From contig CBDUXP010000046.1 in assembly GCA_965371225.1 (NCBI GenBank), positions 1-31,434 on the forward strand: 31,434 nt of DNA. Reading direction: 5' to 3'. This document shows, one piece after another, positions 1-6,947 of this stretch. The stretch is from CBDUXP01 sp965371225 [NCBI: uncultured bacterium] (lineage in GTDB: Bacteria > Abyssobacteria > SURF-5 > CBDUXP01). The notes below the pieces were generated by a model. That model saw nothing but the letters and a program-made list of their open reading frames with translations. It was not told the origin of the DNA and made no database searches. Each line of letters opens with the position of its first letter. The stretch's first letter is position 1. Both the position numbers and the translations under genes were made by a program.

Positions 1-974
1 GCCGGGCTGCGGGGCACCAGGCGACTCACCTTCAGGCTGCCGGCCAGCGAGCGATCCGCATTGACGCTCTCCGCTTCTGCCGCCGTGAGCAGGACGAAGG
101 TCACGCCGTGGGAAATCGTCGGCCGGAGGGACAGTTGCCGCAGGTTCGGCAACTGCGATTTGACCGTGTTGATGGACAGCGCGAACCCAATGTTCTCGCC
201 GCCGCGGAGCATGGCGGTGTTGATGCCGATCGCGTGCCCGTCCAAATTCAGCAGCGGGCCTCCGGAGTTGCCGGGGTTGATCGAGGCGTCCGTCTGAATA
301 ACTTCCAACCGATGCGTCGTGTTCGCCCCGATCTCGACACCGGTCACGCGAATCAGGTTGCTAATGGTTCCGATGGTGATGGTATGGCCCAGTCCGAACG
401 CATTGCCGATGGCCATGGCCCAGTCCCCCACCCGGAGCGATTCTGAATCGCCAAAGGGGAGCACGGGCACCGGCCCCGCGTCGATTTTGAGTAACAGGAT
501 GTCCAAGCGCGAGGCCACCATCTCCACCACGACGGCCGGGTAGCTTTCCCCGCTGTGCAGGTGCACCCGGATGTCCGTCGCGTCGCCGATCACGTGCCGG
601 TTGGTCAAAATGTAGCCGTCCCGATGGATGATGAAGCCGGTGCCGAGGCTGGTGCGGTCGCCGGCGGAATAGGAGAGGCCGGGGATCAGCGGGGAAAAGG
701 GCACGAGCGGCAGTCCCCGCCGGCGCACCGCTTTGGTCGTAAAAATGTTCACGACCGCCGGACTGACGCTGGCCGCCAACTTCGCAAAGGTGTCCCGGTC
801 GATGCGCTGACTGACCCCTGCGTCCGGCAGGCCTTTGCTCCACATGCGGTCCGCCTCCCGGTCGGCCGCCGCAGCCGGGCGCCCGGTGCGCGGCGCGCCA
901 CACACGAGGACGGCCAGGACGCACGCCGCGCCCACTCGGCGCGCCGCAACTTGATGACAGCGGAATCGGTGCAT
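1..974 (-). CDS. HtrA/Deg-like trypsin-type serine protease, 3' part outside the window
   Basis: Envelope protease of the S1C (Deg/HtrA) family, which cuts misfolded periplasmic proteins. Reading from an ATG at 974 gives at least 324 residues without a stop; the gene runs off the left edge. Residues about 14-38 form a hydrophobic Ala-rich signal-type segment. The protease domain follows, with a visible catalytic triad: His127 in TNRHVI, Asp158 in SRLDILLL and Ser237 in GNSGGP. The family's PDZ domain(s) would lie beyond residue 300 and cannot be seen, so HtrA versus a PDZ-less S1C protease stays open. There is no strong Shine-Dalgarno before the ATG; the in-frame ATG at residue 44 would remove the signal, so I keep the longer form. 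The gene diverges from the small gene at 1069. Family call is secure; exact role is inferred. Confidence 0.93.
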   Translation of the reverse strand, partial: MHRFRCHQVAARRVGAACVLAVLVCGAPRTGRPAAAADREADRMWSKGLPDAGVSQRIDRDTFAKLAASVSPAVVNIFTTKAVRRRGLPLVPFSPLIPGLSYSAGDRTSLGTGFIIHRDGYILTNRHVIGDATDIRVHLHSGESYPAVVVEMVASRLDILLLKIDAGPVPVLPFGDSESLRVGDWAMAIGNAFGLGHTITIGTISNLIRVTGVEIGANTTHRLEVIQTDASINPGNSGGPLLNLDGHAIGINTAMLRGGENIGFALSINTVKSQLPNLRQLSLRPTISHGVTFVLLTAAEAESVNADRSLAGSLKVSRLVPRSP

Positions 975-1068
975 AAGGGTGCTTCGTTACAGTCCGCGAA
1001 ACGCTATGTGGTAGACTATAGGTTCGGGCGGGGCTGACGCGACATCACATCGCGCACGAGGTACACAC

Positions 1069-1359
1069 ATGGGTGTGCGTTTTACACCAGATCGGCTCGA
1101 CCCAACACTGTTCGCCGGCCAGGGGCCGGTCGGCCCGCCTCCCCCGCAGAACGACGAAGACGACGAGACGCCTCCGGACGAGGCCGTCCAGAATGCGCAG
1201 GCGCCCCAGGGCCCCGGTGCGCCGAACCCGACCGGCGGCCCCGCGGGTCTCGGCGCGACTGAACCCGGCGACGACGAGGACGAGCCGGGGTTGCGTCCCG
1301 GCCAAACCTTGCCGGACGGCACCACCGTGCCCGGCGCCAATCTCGATATCTTGGCGTAG
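1069..1359 (+). CDS. Small acidic, proline-rich hypothetical protein
   Basis: A 96-residue protein that I do not recognise. A good ribosome site (GAGG at 1058-1061) stands 7 nt before the ATG, which is the main reason for calling it. The sequence is low in complexity: a Pro run near residues 23-26, acidic patches (NDEDDE, GDDEDE), many Gly, Ala and Asn, and a hydrophobic LDILA end. It has no signal peptide, membrane helix or Cys, so it is probably intrinsically disordered. It is divergent from the HtrA gene and convergent with the TPR gene that ends at 1387. Antisense open frames over the same bases are Arg/Ala/Pro-rich and look like GC-driven shadows. No function can be given. Confidence 0.55.
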   Translation: MGVRFTPDRLDPTLFAGQGPVGPPPPQNDEDDETPPDEAVQNAQAPQGPGAPNPTGGPAGLGATEPGDDEDEPGLRPGQTLPDGTTVPGANLDILA

Positions 1360-1386
1360 AATCCTCGCACGCCCCTACACGCGCGC

Positions 1387-2124
1387 CTAGGTGTTCGCGC
1401 CGGGTTCCCGGGCGGCGGCATCGCGCGCCTGCGGCTCTTCGCCGTGCATGCGGCGCAACTGTTCCAACTGCTGTTCGATCTCGGCGCGGCGGGGCACGTT
1501 GGGACCGAGGGCGAGATACACCTCGAAGGCCCGGATCGCGCCCACGTGATCGCCCTTGTCCAGCAAGAGCACGACCGCCCGGTTGAGCCGGCTCTGCGGG
1601 TGGGTGGGATTCACGGACGCGGCGAGTTCGAATGACTGGAGCGCGTCGTCGATCCGCCCCAAGTTGCGTTGCGCCAGACCCATGTCCGTGATCACATCCG
1701 CGTTCCGCGGGTCCAGGGCGATGGCGCGCTGGTAGTAGCCGATGCTGGCCTCCATGCGCCCGATATCGAAGTTCAAGTTGCCGAGCCCGATCAAGGCCTC
1801 CAGATCGTTCGGGTTCTCCTCCAGCCGCGCGCGCAAGGCGAGCACCGGCGCCATGGGATCGCCGCCGCCCACTTCTTCCAGCGGCGGATGATCCGGTGGC
1901 AGTGGCTCTCCCGGCCGGGGGGCGGGCGCGGCGGCGGCGGCCAGCGGTTGCACCTGGGTGCGCCAGACGCGCTCGTAGCGGCGGCCGAGGAAGAAGCCGA
2001 GAAAGAAACCGATGACTACCAGCAGGCCGATGTTGAGGTACTGGGTCACACCGGAGGAGGTGCCCATTTCCTGGCGCAGTTCGGTCAGAATTTCTGCCTT
2101 CAAGTCGGATTTGGACTGGCTCAC
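1387..2124 (-). CDS. Membrane-anchored TPR protein
   Basis: A 245-residue protein with a short charged cytoplasmic N-terminus, one membrane helix at about residues 29-46 (LNIGLLVVIGFFLGFFLG), an Ala/Pro-rich linker, and about three TPR repeats between residues 93 and 205 (for example NDLEALIGLGNLNFDIGRME and the repeat around NADVITDMGLAQRNLG). TPRs of this kind act as protein-protein docking platforms, and the layout recalls NrfG/CcmI-like assembly proteins, although no cytochrome gene is nearby. Start is GTG at 2124 with AGGAG at 2130-2134, 5 nt upstream. An extended -10 element lies upstream at 2170-2178. The partner is unknown. Confidence 0.88.
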   Translation of the reverse strand: MSQSKSDLKAEILTELRQEMGTSSGVTQYLNIGLLVVIGFFLGFFLGRRYERVWRTQVQPLAAAAAPAPRPGEPLPPDHPPLEEVGGGDPMAPVLALRARLEENPNDLEALIGLGNLNFDIGRMEASIGYYQRAIALDPRNADVITDMGLAQRNLGRIDDALQSFELAASVNPTHPQSRLNRAVVLLLDKGDHVGAIRAFEVYLALGPNVPRRAEIEQQLEQLRRMHGEEPQARDAAAREPGANT

Positions 2125-2169
2125 GGAGACTCCTAAAGTGGGGACGCGCTGTCTGAGAGCGGGGACGGC

Positions 2170-2178
2170 ATTGTACCA
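2170..2178 (-). promoter_or_regulatory. Extended -10 promoter for the TPR gene
   Basis: On the minus strand the sequence reads TGGTACAAT, a match to the extended -10 form TGnTATAAT with one mismatch. It would start transcription near 2163, about 40 nt before the GTG at 2124. No clear -35 box is seen, as is common with extended -10 promoters. Confidence 0.45.
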
Positions 2179-2214
2179 AGCGGCGGCGGCTCAGGCGCCT
2201 CAGGGAGAAGCTCA

Positions 2215-2249
2215 TGCGCTAACACCTTTAGCCACAGTAAGTTAGCGCA
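2215..2249. promoter_or_regulatory. Perfect 9-bp inverted repeat, candidate operator
   Basis: TGCGCTAAC at 2215-2223 and its exact reverse complement GTTAGCGCA at 2241-2249 are separated by 17 nt. The pair sits between two divergent genes, just upstream of the -35 box at 2259 and about 37 bp upstream of the minus-strand -10 at 2170-2178. Position and symmetry suggest a dimeric regulator's binding site. A hairpin in RNA is less likely because it precedes both predicted transcription starts. Confidence 0.45.
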
Positions 2250-2258
2250 ATTGGCGTG

Positions 2259-2287
2259 TTGACATGGTCCCAGGGCCGTGGTAGCCT
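2259..2287 (+). promoter_or_regulatory. Sigma-70-type promoter for the gene at 2358
   Basis: A perfect TTGACA (2259-2264), a 17-nt spacer and TAGCCT (2282-2287, three of six consensus bases). The expected start is near 2294. This favours the internal ATG at 2358 over the in-frame GTG at 2256, which would overlap the -35 box. Confidence 0.5.
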
Positions 2288-2357
2288 GCTTTCGAGTGAT
2301 GTGCCGATTGGACAGTTGGCTTTCTGCCGTGGTACCGGCGTTTGGACCCCCTCGACC

Positions 2358-2804
2358 ATGACGCCCGATCAAGTCGAGCAACTCTTTAGCGAATTGCGCG
2401 AGTCCGTCGTCGGCACCCGGGTCAAGTTCGATCTCCAAGAGACCGCCAGCACCATCGAGGGGTTCCTCATCGATCCACCGGGGCAACGGCCTCCAGGCTT
2501 GGACGATGGCGTGTTTCTGCAGGACGTGGAAGATCACACGCAAATTTACTGCCTCTGCGAGGACAGCGCGAAAAACGGGGTCGGCAATATCCTGGTGCAC
2601 ACGTTCGTACAGGCCGGCCTGGGCGGTGAACCCGTGACCGCCCCGGTCCTCGATGACGGCATCGCGGAACGCCTACAGGCAGCGGCCCAGGTATCCTGCG
2701 GCGGCGGCATCGTGAAAGACCTCTACTCGAACTTCGACGGCGTGGTCGATACGAACGCCCCGATTCCCGGCCAGCTCCTCCGGGACGAGCCGGCGTCCGA
2801 ATAA
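2358..2804 (+). CDS. Conserved-looking hypothetical protein, 148 aa
   Basis: I do not recognise this family. From the ATG at 2358 (MTPDQVEQL) it is a 148-residue soluble protein with no signal peptide or membrane helix. The N-terminal 25 residues look helical. The middle (VGTRVKFDLQE, GVFLQDVEDHTQIYCLC) reads as alternating beta strands, and the end contains an SCGGGIV turn. Three Cys are present (CLC and SCG), without a clear metal-binding pattern. The frame stays open to a GTG at 2256, but a promoter lies in that stretch, so I chose the shorter form; there is no strong Shine-Dalgarno for either. Composition is protein-like rather than a GC shadow. It is divergent from the TPR gene and convergent with the PAP2 gene. 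Confidence 0.75.
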   Translation: MTPDQVEQLFSELRESVVGTRVKFDLQETASTIEGFLIDPPGQRPPGLDDGVFLQDVEDHTQIYCLCEDSAKNGVGNILVHTFVQAGLGGEPVTAPVLDDGIAERLQAAAQVSCGGGIVKDLYSNFDGVVDTNAPIPGQLLRDEPASE

Positions 2805-2837
2805 CCCACACCGCCGCGCCGCAGCGTCTCCCGGCAC

Positions 2838-3824
2838 CTAGTCGAGTCGGTACCGGGCCCACCCCACTGCGACGAACAGCAGCGGACTGGCGCCGAGCGT
2901 CACGCCGATGAGCGCGTAGCGCACCGCATGCGCCGCCGCCACGTCCGGCAAGAGCGCACTCAGTCCCCCACGCACGGCACCGACCGCCACCAGGCCGACC
3001 GCGGCCATGACGGCGAAGCGCACGGCGGAGACCGACCGCCAACCGTGGGGGACGCAGGCGGTGCCGAGTCCGGCGCCCAGCAGCAGCGGGGCGAACCGCA
3101 CCGCCACGTCCGCCGTCGTGCAGATGAACGGGTAGAGCATCGCGGCGATCAGGGCGCCACCCAGAAACGCGCGGCGCACAGCGCCATCCCCCAACTCGGA
3201 CCGGGGCAGGCGCTGCAACACGTGCACCGCCGCGCCGGCGAGGAACAGCCAGCCGAGGCCGTGCAGGGCGCCCCCCACCGTGTCGGAGAAGTGGTGGACC
3301 CCCAGGTAGATGCGCGTCAGTGCCATGAGGGGGGCGACCGCAATGCAGAGCCAAAACTTTCGCCCGACCAGGTGGTAGAGGATCCAGGCGAGAAACACGC
3401 CGGTCAGGGTGTGGCCGCTGGGGTAGCCGAACCCGGACGCCACGTCGAGTTGCGCCGCCTCCGCCGCCGTCGGCCGCGCGAGCGCGAACCAGTGCTTCAT
3501 CTGGTCGTTCGCGCCCGTGCCCGCGAACAGCAGGAGCAACAAGAGCAGCGCGCTCTCGTTCCGCCGCCCACTCCAGTACAGGAGGGCGATGATCACCGTG
3601 AGGCCGCCTTCGCTGCCACACCGCGTGAGGAACTTCATCAGCAGCGTCAGCGCATCGAATTGCAGGGGCGCAATCGCTGCGTGCACCAGGTGATCGAGCG
3701 GCGTGAACACCCCGGTCGCGCGCTGCCAGAGCCCACCCAGGAATACGACCAGCGCCAGCAGAAACGCCATGCATGCGGCGCGCAGCGGGTCGCGTCCGGG
3801 CAGGTGCAGCGGTCTCTCAGACAT
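2838..3824 (-). CDS. PAP2-superfamily membrane phosphatase
   Basis: A 328-residue polytopic membrane protein with the three signatures of the PAP2 acid phosphatase superfamily: KHWFALARP at residues 110-118, PSGH at 135-138 (catalytic His138) and R171-x5-H177-x3-D181. These enzymes remove phosphate from lipid phosphates such as undecaprenyl-diphosphate or phosphatidic acid, usually on the outer face of the inner membrane. About eight hydrophobic segments are visible; the part after residue 190 (further helices) is longer than in a minimal PAP2 protein. The start ATG overlaps the upstream acetyltransferase's stop codon by 8 nt, so the two are translationally coupled. Substrate unknown; linkage to nagA hints at cell-wall or lipid-carrier turnover. 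Confidence 0.92.
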   Translation of the reverse strand: MSERPLHLPGRDPLRAACMAFLLALVVFLGGLWQRATGVFTPLDHLVHAAIAPLQFDALTLLMKFLTRCGSEGGLTVIIALLYWSGRRNESALLLLLLLFAGTGANDQMKHWFALARPTAAEAAQLDVASGFGYPSGHTLTGVFLAWILYHLVGRKFWLCIAVAPLMALTRIYLGVHHFSDTVGGALHGLGWLFLAGAAVHVLQRLPRSELGDGAVRRAFLGGALIAAMLYPFICTTADVAVRFAPLLLGAGLGTACVPHGWRSVSAVRFAVMAAVGLVAVGAVRGGLSALLPDVAAAHAVRYALIGVTLGASPLLFVAVGWARYRLD

Positions 3825-4488
3825 CGGCGGACACCAGTTGCCGCACGGGCCGAACGTATACCAGCGCTTCCACCGGTTCGGCCACGTACGTGCGGTACAA
3901 GCTCACCGGCGCGCGGTCGTGCAGCTGGAAGGCCCACTTCTCGTAGAACGGTACGGCGAGCCGGTTCAGGTTCGTGGTCACGAGGTGGACGCCGGGCACC
4001 TGCGCCGCTTCGAGATGCGCCAGGTACGCCGTCATGAGCCGCGACCCGTGCCCCTGCCGCCGGTGCCCCGCCGCCAGGTTCATGTGCAGGTGCGCGGGGT
4101 ACTGCGTCACGGGCGGGGCCAGCGCCTGGTCCCGCGCCTGGCTGCGCAGCACGTGCCAGAGAAAGCGCATGAGGCGCACCGGAACGCCGTAGCGGCCCGT
4201 GAGCAGGCGCCGCCAGATGCGCGGCCACACGTCGGTCTGCTGCACGCGCTCGAAGCGCGCGGTGTCGCAGCAGCCGACCAGGTAGCCCACGGGCACGTCA
4301 TCCACGGTCGCGACGAACGCCGACTCCGGCTCGTGGTCGAGGTAATAGGTCATCCAGTAATCGGTGAACAGCCGCTCGGACCCGAACAGCGGGTCCACCG
4401 ACTCGCCCATGAGGCCGGTGTCGTAACAGATGCGACAGAGCGCGGCGCGGTCCCGCGGCTTGTACGGGCGGACGCCGGCCTCAGGCAT
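3817..4488 (-). CDS. GNAT N-acetyltransferase resembling the O-GlcNAcase C-terminal domain
   Basis: A 223-residue GNAT-fold protein. The N-terminal stretch (RPYKPRD, ICYDTGLMG, DPLF, then EPESAFVA and VPVGYLVGCCDTARF) follows the pattern of bacterial acetyltransferases related to the C-terminal domain of O-GlcNAcase, as I recall that family. The acetyl-CoA motif is RRQGHGSRL at residues 143-151, followed by VPFYEKWAF typical of the GNAT end. The start ATG at 4488 overlaps the nagA stop by 8 nt; the open frame continues upstream to 4794 but only as a shadow of nagA. Its own stop overlaps the PAP2 start by 8 nt. Catalytic activity and acceptor are unknown; a role near GlcNAc metabolism is inferred from the operon. 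Confidence 0.9.
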   Translation of the reverse strand: MPEAGVRPYKPRDRAALCRICYDTGLMGESVDPLFGSERLFTDYWMTYYLDHEPESAFVATVDDVPVGYLVGCCDTARFERVQQTDVWPRIWRRLLTGRYGVPVRLMRFLWHVLRSQARDQALAPPVTQYPAHLHMNLAAGHRRQGHGSRLMTAYLAHLEAAQVPGVHLVTTNLNRLAVPFYEKWAFQLHDRAPVSLYRTYVAEPVEALVYVRPVRQLVSADV

Positions 4489-5656
4489 GCGCCGGCTCCG
4501 CCGCGTAGATGCGCTGGCCGCCGCGGTACGTTTCGCGCACGTGCAGGTCCGGCGTGTAGCGCACCAGGTCCGCCGCACACCCGAGCGCGATGCGCCCGTA
4601 TTGTTCCAGTCCGAGTTCGTCGGCCGGATTGCGCGCCGCGTACGCCCAAAGCTGGTGCAGGGGCACAGCGGGTTCCCACGTGGCGAGATGGCGCAGCGCC
4701 GCGTCCATCGACAGCACGCTGCCGGCAAGGTTGCCGCCGTCGCAGAGGCGCACCGCCCCGTCGCGCACCAAACACCGCACGCCGAACAGGTCACACTCCC
4801 CGTCCGGAAATCCCAGCGGCGCCACCGCGTCGGTCACGAGCACCAGGCGCTCCATCGGCTTGGTGCGCAGGATCAGGCGCACCACGTCGGCAGCCAGGTG
4901 GTGCCCGTCGCAGATGACTTCGCACGTCACGCGGTCGTCCACCAGCAGCGTCCCCGCCGCGCCCGGGTCGCGATGATGGATGCCGCGCATGGCATTGAAC
5001 AGGTGCGTGGCGTGCGTGATGCCGGCGTCGATGCCCGCGGCCGTCTCGTCCGCCGTCGCGTCCGTGTGGCCGGCCGCGACGAGGATGCCGCGGCTGCGGA
5101 GGAGCCGCACCACGTCCAACGCGTTCGGCAGTTCCGGCGCGAGGGTCACCAGCTTCACCAGCCCGTCCGCGTCGTCCATGAGGCGTCGCACCTCCTCCGC
5201 GTCCGGCGTGCGCATGGCCTCGGCCGGTTGCGCGCCCGCGCGCGCGGGGTTCAGGTACGGGCCCTCCAGGTGCATGCCGAAGAGGCGCGCCCCGTCCGGC
5301 CGGTCGCGCACCGCACGCACCGCCCGATAGCCGCGGCGGATCGTCTCGAGCGGCGAGGCGGCGAACGTGGCGAGAAAACCCGTGGTCCCGTACTGCGGCA
5401 GGGCGCGGGCCACCGTCGCGATCGCGTCCGGCGTGGCGTCCTCCACCATTGCGCCGTCCGCGCCGTGAATGTGCAGGTCAATCGTGCCCGGCGCAAGGTA
5501 ATCCCCCCCGCAGTCGACGATGAGTGCGCCGTGAGACCGGGCGGCCGCCGGATCCAGCGCCGTGATGCGCCCGCTCTCGCACAGCACGCCGCGCACGTCC
5601 AGCAGGCCCTCCGGCCCGATGACTTGCGCGTTTAGGAACAGCACCCGGTCGTTCAT
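4481..5656 (-). CDS. nagA: N-acetylglucosamine-6-phosphate deacetylase
   Basis: A 391-residue amidohydrolase of usual NagA length. It converts GlcNAc-6-phosphate to glucosamine-6-phosphate and acetate in amino-sugar catabolism and wall recycling. Visible residues: LHIHG (His62, His64), LEGPYLN with metal ligand Glu131, GHTDAT with His197, THLFNAM with His218, and catalytic Asp276 in LVTDAVAP. The HxH pair is present, though many NagA enzymes use only one metal. Start ATG at 5656 has no strong Shine-Dalgarno. It is first in a nagA-acetyltransferase-PAP2 block with 8-nt overlaps. A GlcNAc-type kinase lies upstream on the same strand, beyond the defence-type island, and would supply its substrate. 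Confidence 0.95.
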   Translation of the reverse strand: MNDRVLFLNAQVIGPEGLLDVRGVLCESGRITALDPAAARSHGALIVDCGGDYLAPGTIDLHIHGADGAMVEDATPDAIATVARALPQYGTTGFLATFAASPLETIRRGYRAVRAVRDRPDGARLFGMHLEGPYLNPARAGAQPAEAMRTPDAEEVRRLMDDADGLVKLVTLAPELPNALDVVRLLRSRGILVAAGHTDATADETAAGIDAGITHATHLFNAMRGIHHRDPGAAGTLLVDDRVTCEVICDGHHLAADVVRLILRTKPMERLVLVTDAVAPLGFPDGECDLFGVRCLVRDGAVRLCDGGNLAGSVLSMDAALRHLATWEPAVPLHQLWAYAARNPADELGLEQYGRIALGCAADLVRYTPDLHVRETYRGGQRIYAAEPAHA

Positions 5657-5875
5657 TGGAAAGGGGGGCGCGGCCCGACCTCTTCACTACTCGCCAGGGC
5701 GTTCACGCTGAGCTTGATGGGTTGCTGCTGAATCGGTTCGACCAGCGTCGGGCCATTGGCCCGGCCACGCCTCGCAGACGCGGTTTCAAACGCTCAAGAC
5801 ACAGCTTCACCGCAAACTCCTACATATGTCATGATACCGAATCCGCAGCGAATCCTCTGCATCGACGCCGTATAA
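5657..5875. other. Intergenic left edge of the AT-richer island
   Basis: About 220 bp between nagA and the AbiV-like gene. It holds a short hairpin (CGGGCC at 5749-5754, loop ATT, GGCCCG at 5758-5763) without a T-tract and one copy of a 12-bp direct repeat (5830-5841). A GTG-led minus-strand frame of about 35 codons is present but has no recognisable content. No promoter for nagA was recognised here. Confidence 0.4.
5830..5841 (+). repeat. 12-bp direct repeat, left copy
   Basis: CATGATACCGAA occurs here and again at 7272-7283 in the same orientation. The two copies bracket the AbiV-like gene, the broken hepT and mntA almost exactly. It may be a target duplication or attachment-site remnant; chance identity of this length over 1.5 kb is uncommon but possible. 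Confidence 0.45.
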
Positions 5876-6751
5876 CTAGTCGTCTCTATTGACGAGAAAA
5901 TCATACAAAGGCCATTCGACCAGAGCAAACTGCTCACAATCCTCAGATGAAATTCCACACTCAGACTGAAGGCGCTCGGCTACCTCCATATTGAGTTGCA
6001 AGATTTCGTGTATGCGCGTCTTTTGCGTAATGTAATATTTGGCAAATACGTCGTTTAGGATTGCTAGACATTCGGCCATGTACAAACCTCTCGCATGCGC
6101 CCCATTGAGACGACCTAGATCTGTATTAGTCTTAGAAAAGTCACTGCCTTCAATCTCATCAAAGGAAACTAGATGGAAACGAAATCGTTGTTGTCTGTTC
6201 TCTGGTGAACTCCACCCTTCATCGTAGAAGTCCACATAGAGCGGCATTTCCCGTGTCCAAACCGTTTCATGTGGCATGTCAGGTTCGTCCTGTATCCCGT
6301 CCATATCCAAGGAGCCAGGCCACCAGCGCTGAATCTCTGTCCCCCAAGTTCCCTTGAGGTCGCTCAGGTCTGTCTCACGCATAAGTCTATCCCGGTGGTC
6401 ATGCGCGAATCGATGCACCTGTTTATAAGCATGTTTTGTGATGTGATTATAGAACGCTCCGCATAGGGCTCTGAGCACACTTTCGTGGCGCGAAAAATCC
6501 AACCGGCACATATCAAGGAGTATGTAAGACTTTGCCATCTCCTCATCCGCGGTCGCCAATAGGAAGCCAGCACTGGCATATCGCTTCGCTTCGAAGAGCA
6601 GCCCCACGTCTTCGATCAACCGGTTTGCGTTTTTGACGACCGCAACGAGTCCATCTGAAAGGACATGAATAATCGCGTCGCGACCCCTTCCGCAGAAGAG
6701 ATTCTCGAACAACTGTTGGGCCGGTCGAGGAGGTTGGTTCACGTACCCCAT
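5876..6751 (-). CDS. AbiV-like HEPN-family protein (abortive-infection type)
   Basis: A 291-residue soluble protein. Residues about 33-120 follow the AbiV pattern: GLVAVVKNANRLIEDVG, a short loop, then RYASAGFLLATADEEMAKS with the characteristic Glu-Glu...Lys (70-71, 74), then helices ending in FYNHITKHAYK. AbiV belongs to the HEPN group, and an R-x4-H (Arg114 to His119) is present, although I cannot tell whether it is a working RNase motif. AbiV proteins have been linked to phage abortive infection. The C-terminal 160 residues are unfamiliar. Codon use is clearly AT-richer than that of neighbours, a sign of transfer. No Shine-Dalgarno precedes the ATG at 6751, and a hairpin lies just upstream; a start nearer residue 30 is possible. 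Confidence 0.72.
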   Translation of the reverse strand: MGYVNQPPRPAQQLFENLFCGRGRDAIIHVLSDGLVAVVKNANRLIEDVGLLFEAKRYASAGFLLATADEEMAKSYILLDMCRLDFSRHESVLRALCGAFYNHITKHAYKQVHRFAHDHRDRLMRETDLSDLKGTWGTEIQRWWPGSLDMDGIQDEPDMPHETVWTREMPLYVDFYDEGWSSPENRQQRFRFHLVSFDEIEGSDFSKTNTDLGRLNGAHARGLYMAECLAILNDVFAKYYITQKTRIHEILQLNMEVAERLQSECGISSEDCEQFALVEWPLYDFLVNRDD

Positions 6752-6754
6752 GAA

Positions 6755-6774
6755 GTTAGAACACCGGGTCTAAC
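6755..6774. promoter_or_regulatory. Inverted repeat just upstream of the AbiV-like start
   Basis: GTTAGA (6755-6760) and TCTAAC (6769-6774) flank an 8-nt spacer, ending only 3 bp before the ATG of the AbiV-like gene. It could be an operator or an RNA hairpin that hides the ribosome site. It is short, so chance is not excluded. Confidence 0.3.
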
Positions 6775-6776
6775 CC

Positions 6777-6947
6777 TTATGGTGACTTCCCTGCAAGTCC
6801 CTCTAGAAGCGGGGCGCGCAGGCCTATCACAGTTATGCCGGTCGATGGGGTCAGGTCTTGCAGGCGTTTCCCTTGGATGGGCTCAACCGCTTCGCGTGCG
6901 TGATCCAGCATGTGCCGCAAGCGAACCGTATCCTCATGCCGCGGCAT
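6777..6947 (-). pseudogene. hepT: Truncated hepT-like toxin gene
   Basis: A 56-codon frame whose first 31 residues (MPRHEDTVRLRHMLDHAREAV..., QGKRLQDL) match the start of HepT/DUF86 HEPN toxins, followed by about 25 residues (TPSTGITVIG onward) unlike that family, then TAA. Full HepT proteins run about 110-140 residues and carry the catalytic R-x4-H near the end, so the toxin domain is lost. The ATG lies inside the last 14 nt of mntA, the overlap expected of an mntA-hepT operon. The break comes near a GCAAGACCTGACCCC stretch that may mark a mobile-element end. I saw no remaining hepT part between 5657 and 6776, so deletion is more likely than simple insertion. Confidence 0.7.

Noticed and set aside
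1003-1020. Divergent promoter hexamers between the HtrA and acidic-protein genes
   Set aside because: TATAGT-like and CTATGT hexamers occur but with no usable -35 boxes, so I do not call promoters there.
2928-4037. 369-codon plus-strand open frame opposite the PAP2 and acetyltransferase genes
   Set aside because: Arg, His, Gln and Gly-rich translation typical of antisense GC-rich DNA; opposite strand encodes clear PAP2 and GNAT motifs.
3703-5635. Long plus-strand frames opposite nagA and the acetyltransferase
   Set aside because: Shadows of nagA and GNAT coding sequence; low-complexity, no motifs.
5747-5763. Hairpin at the left edge of the island as a terminator
   Set aside because: Six-bp stem without a T-tract; not a strong intrinsic terminator, so mentioned only in the intergenic note.
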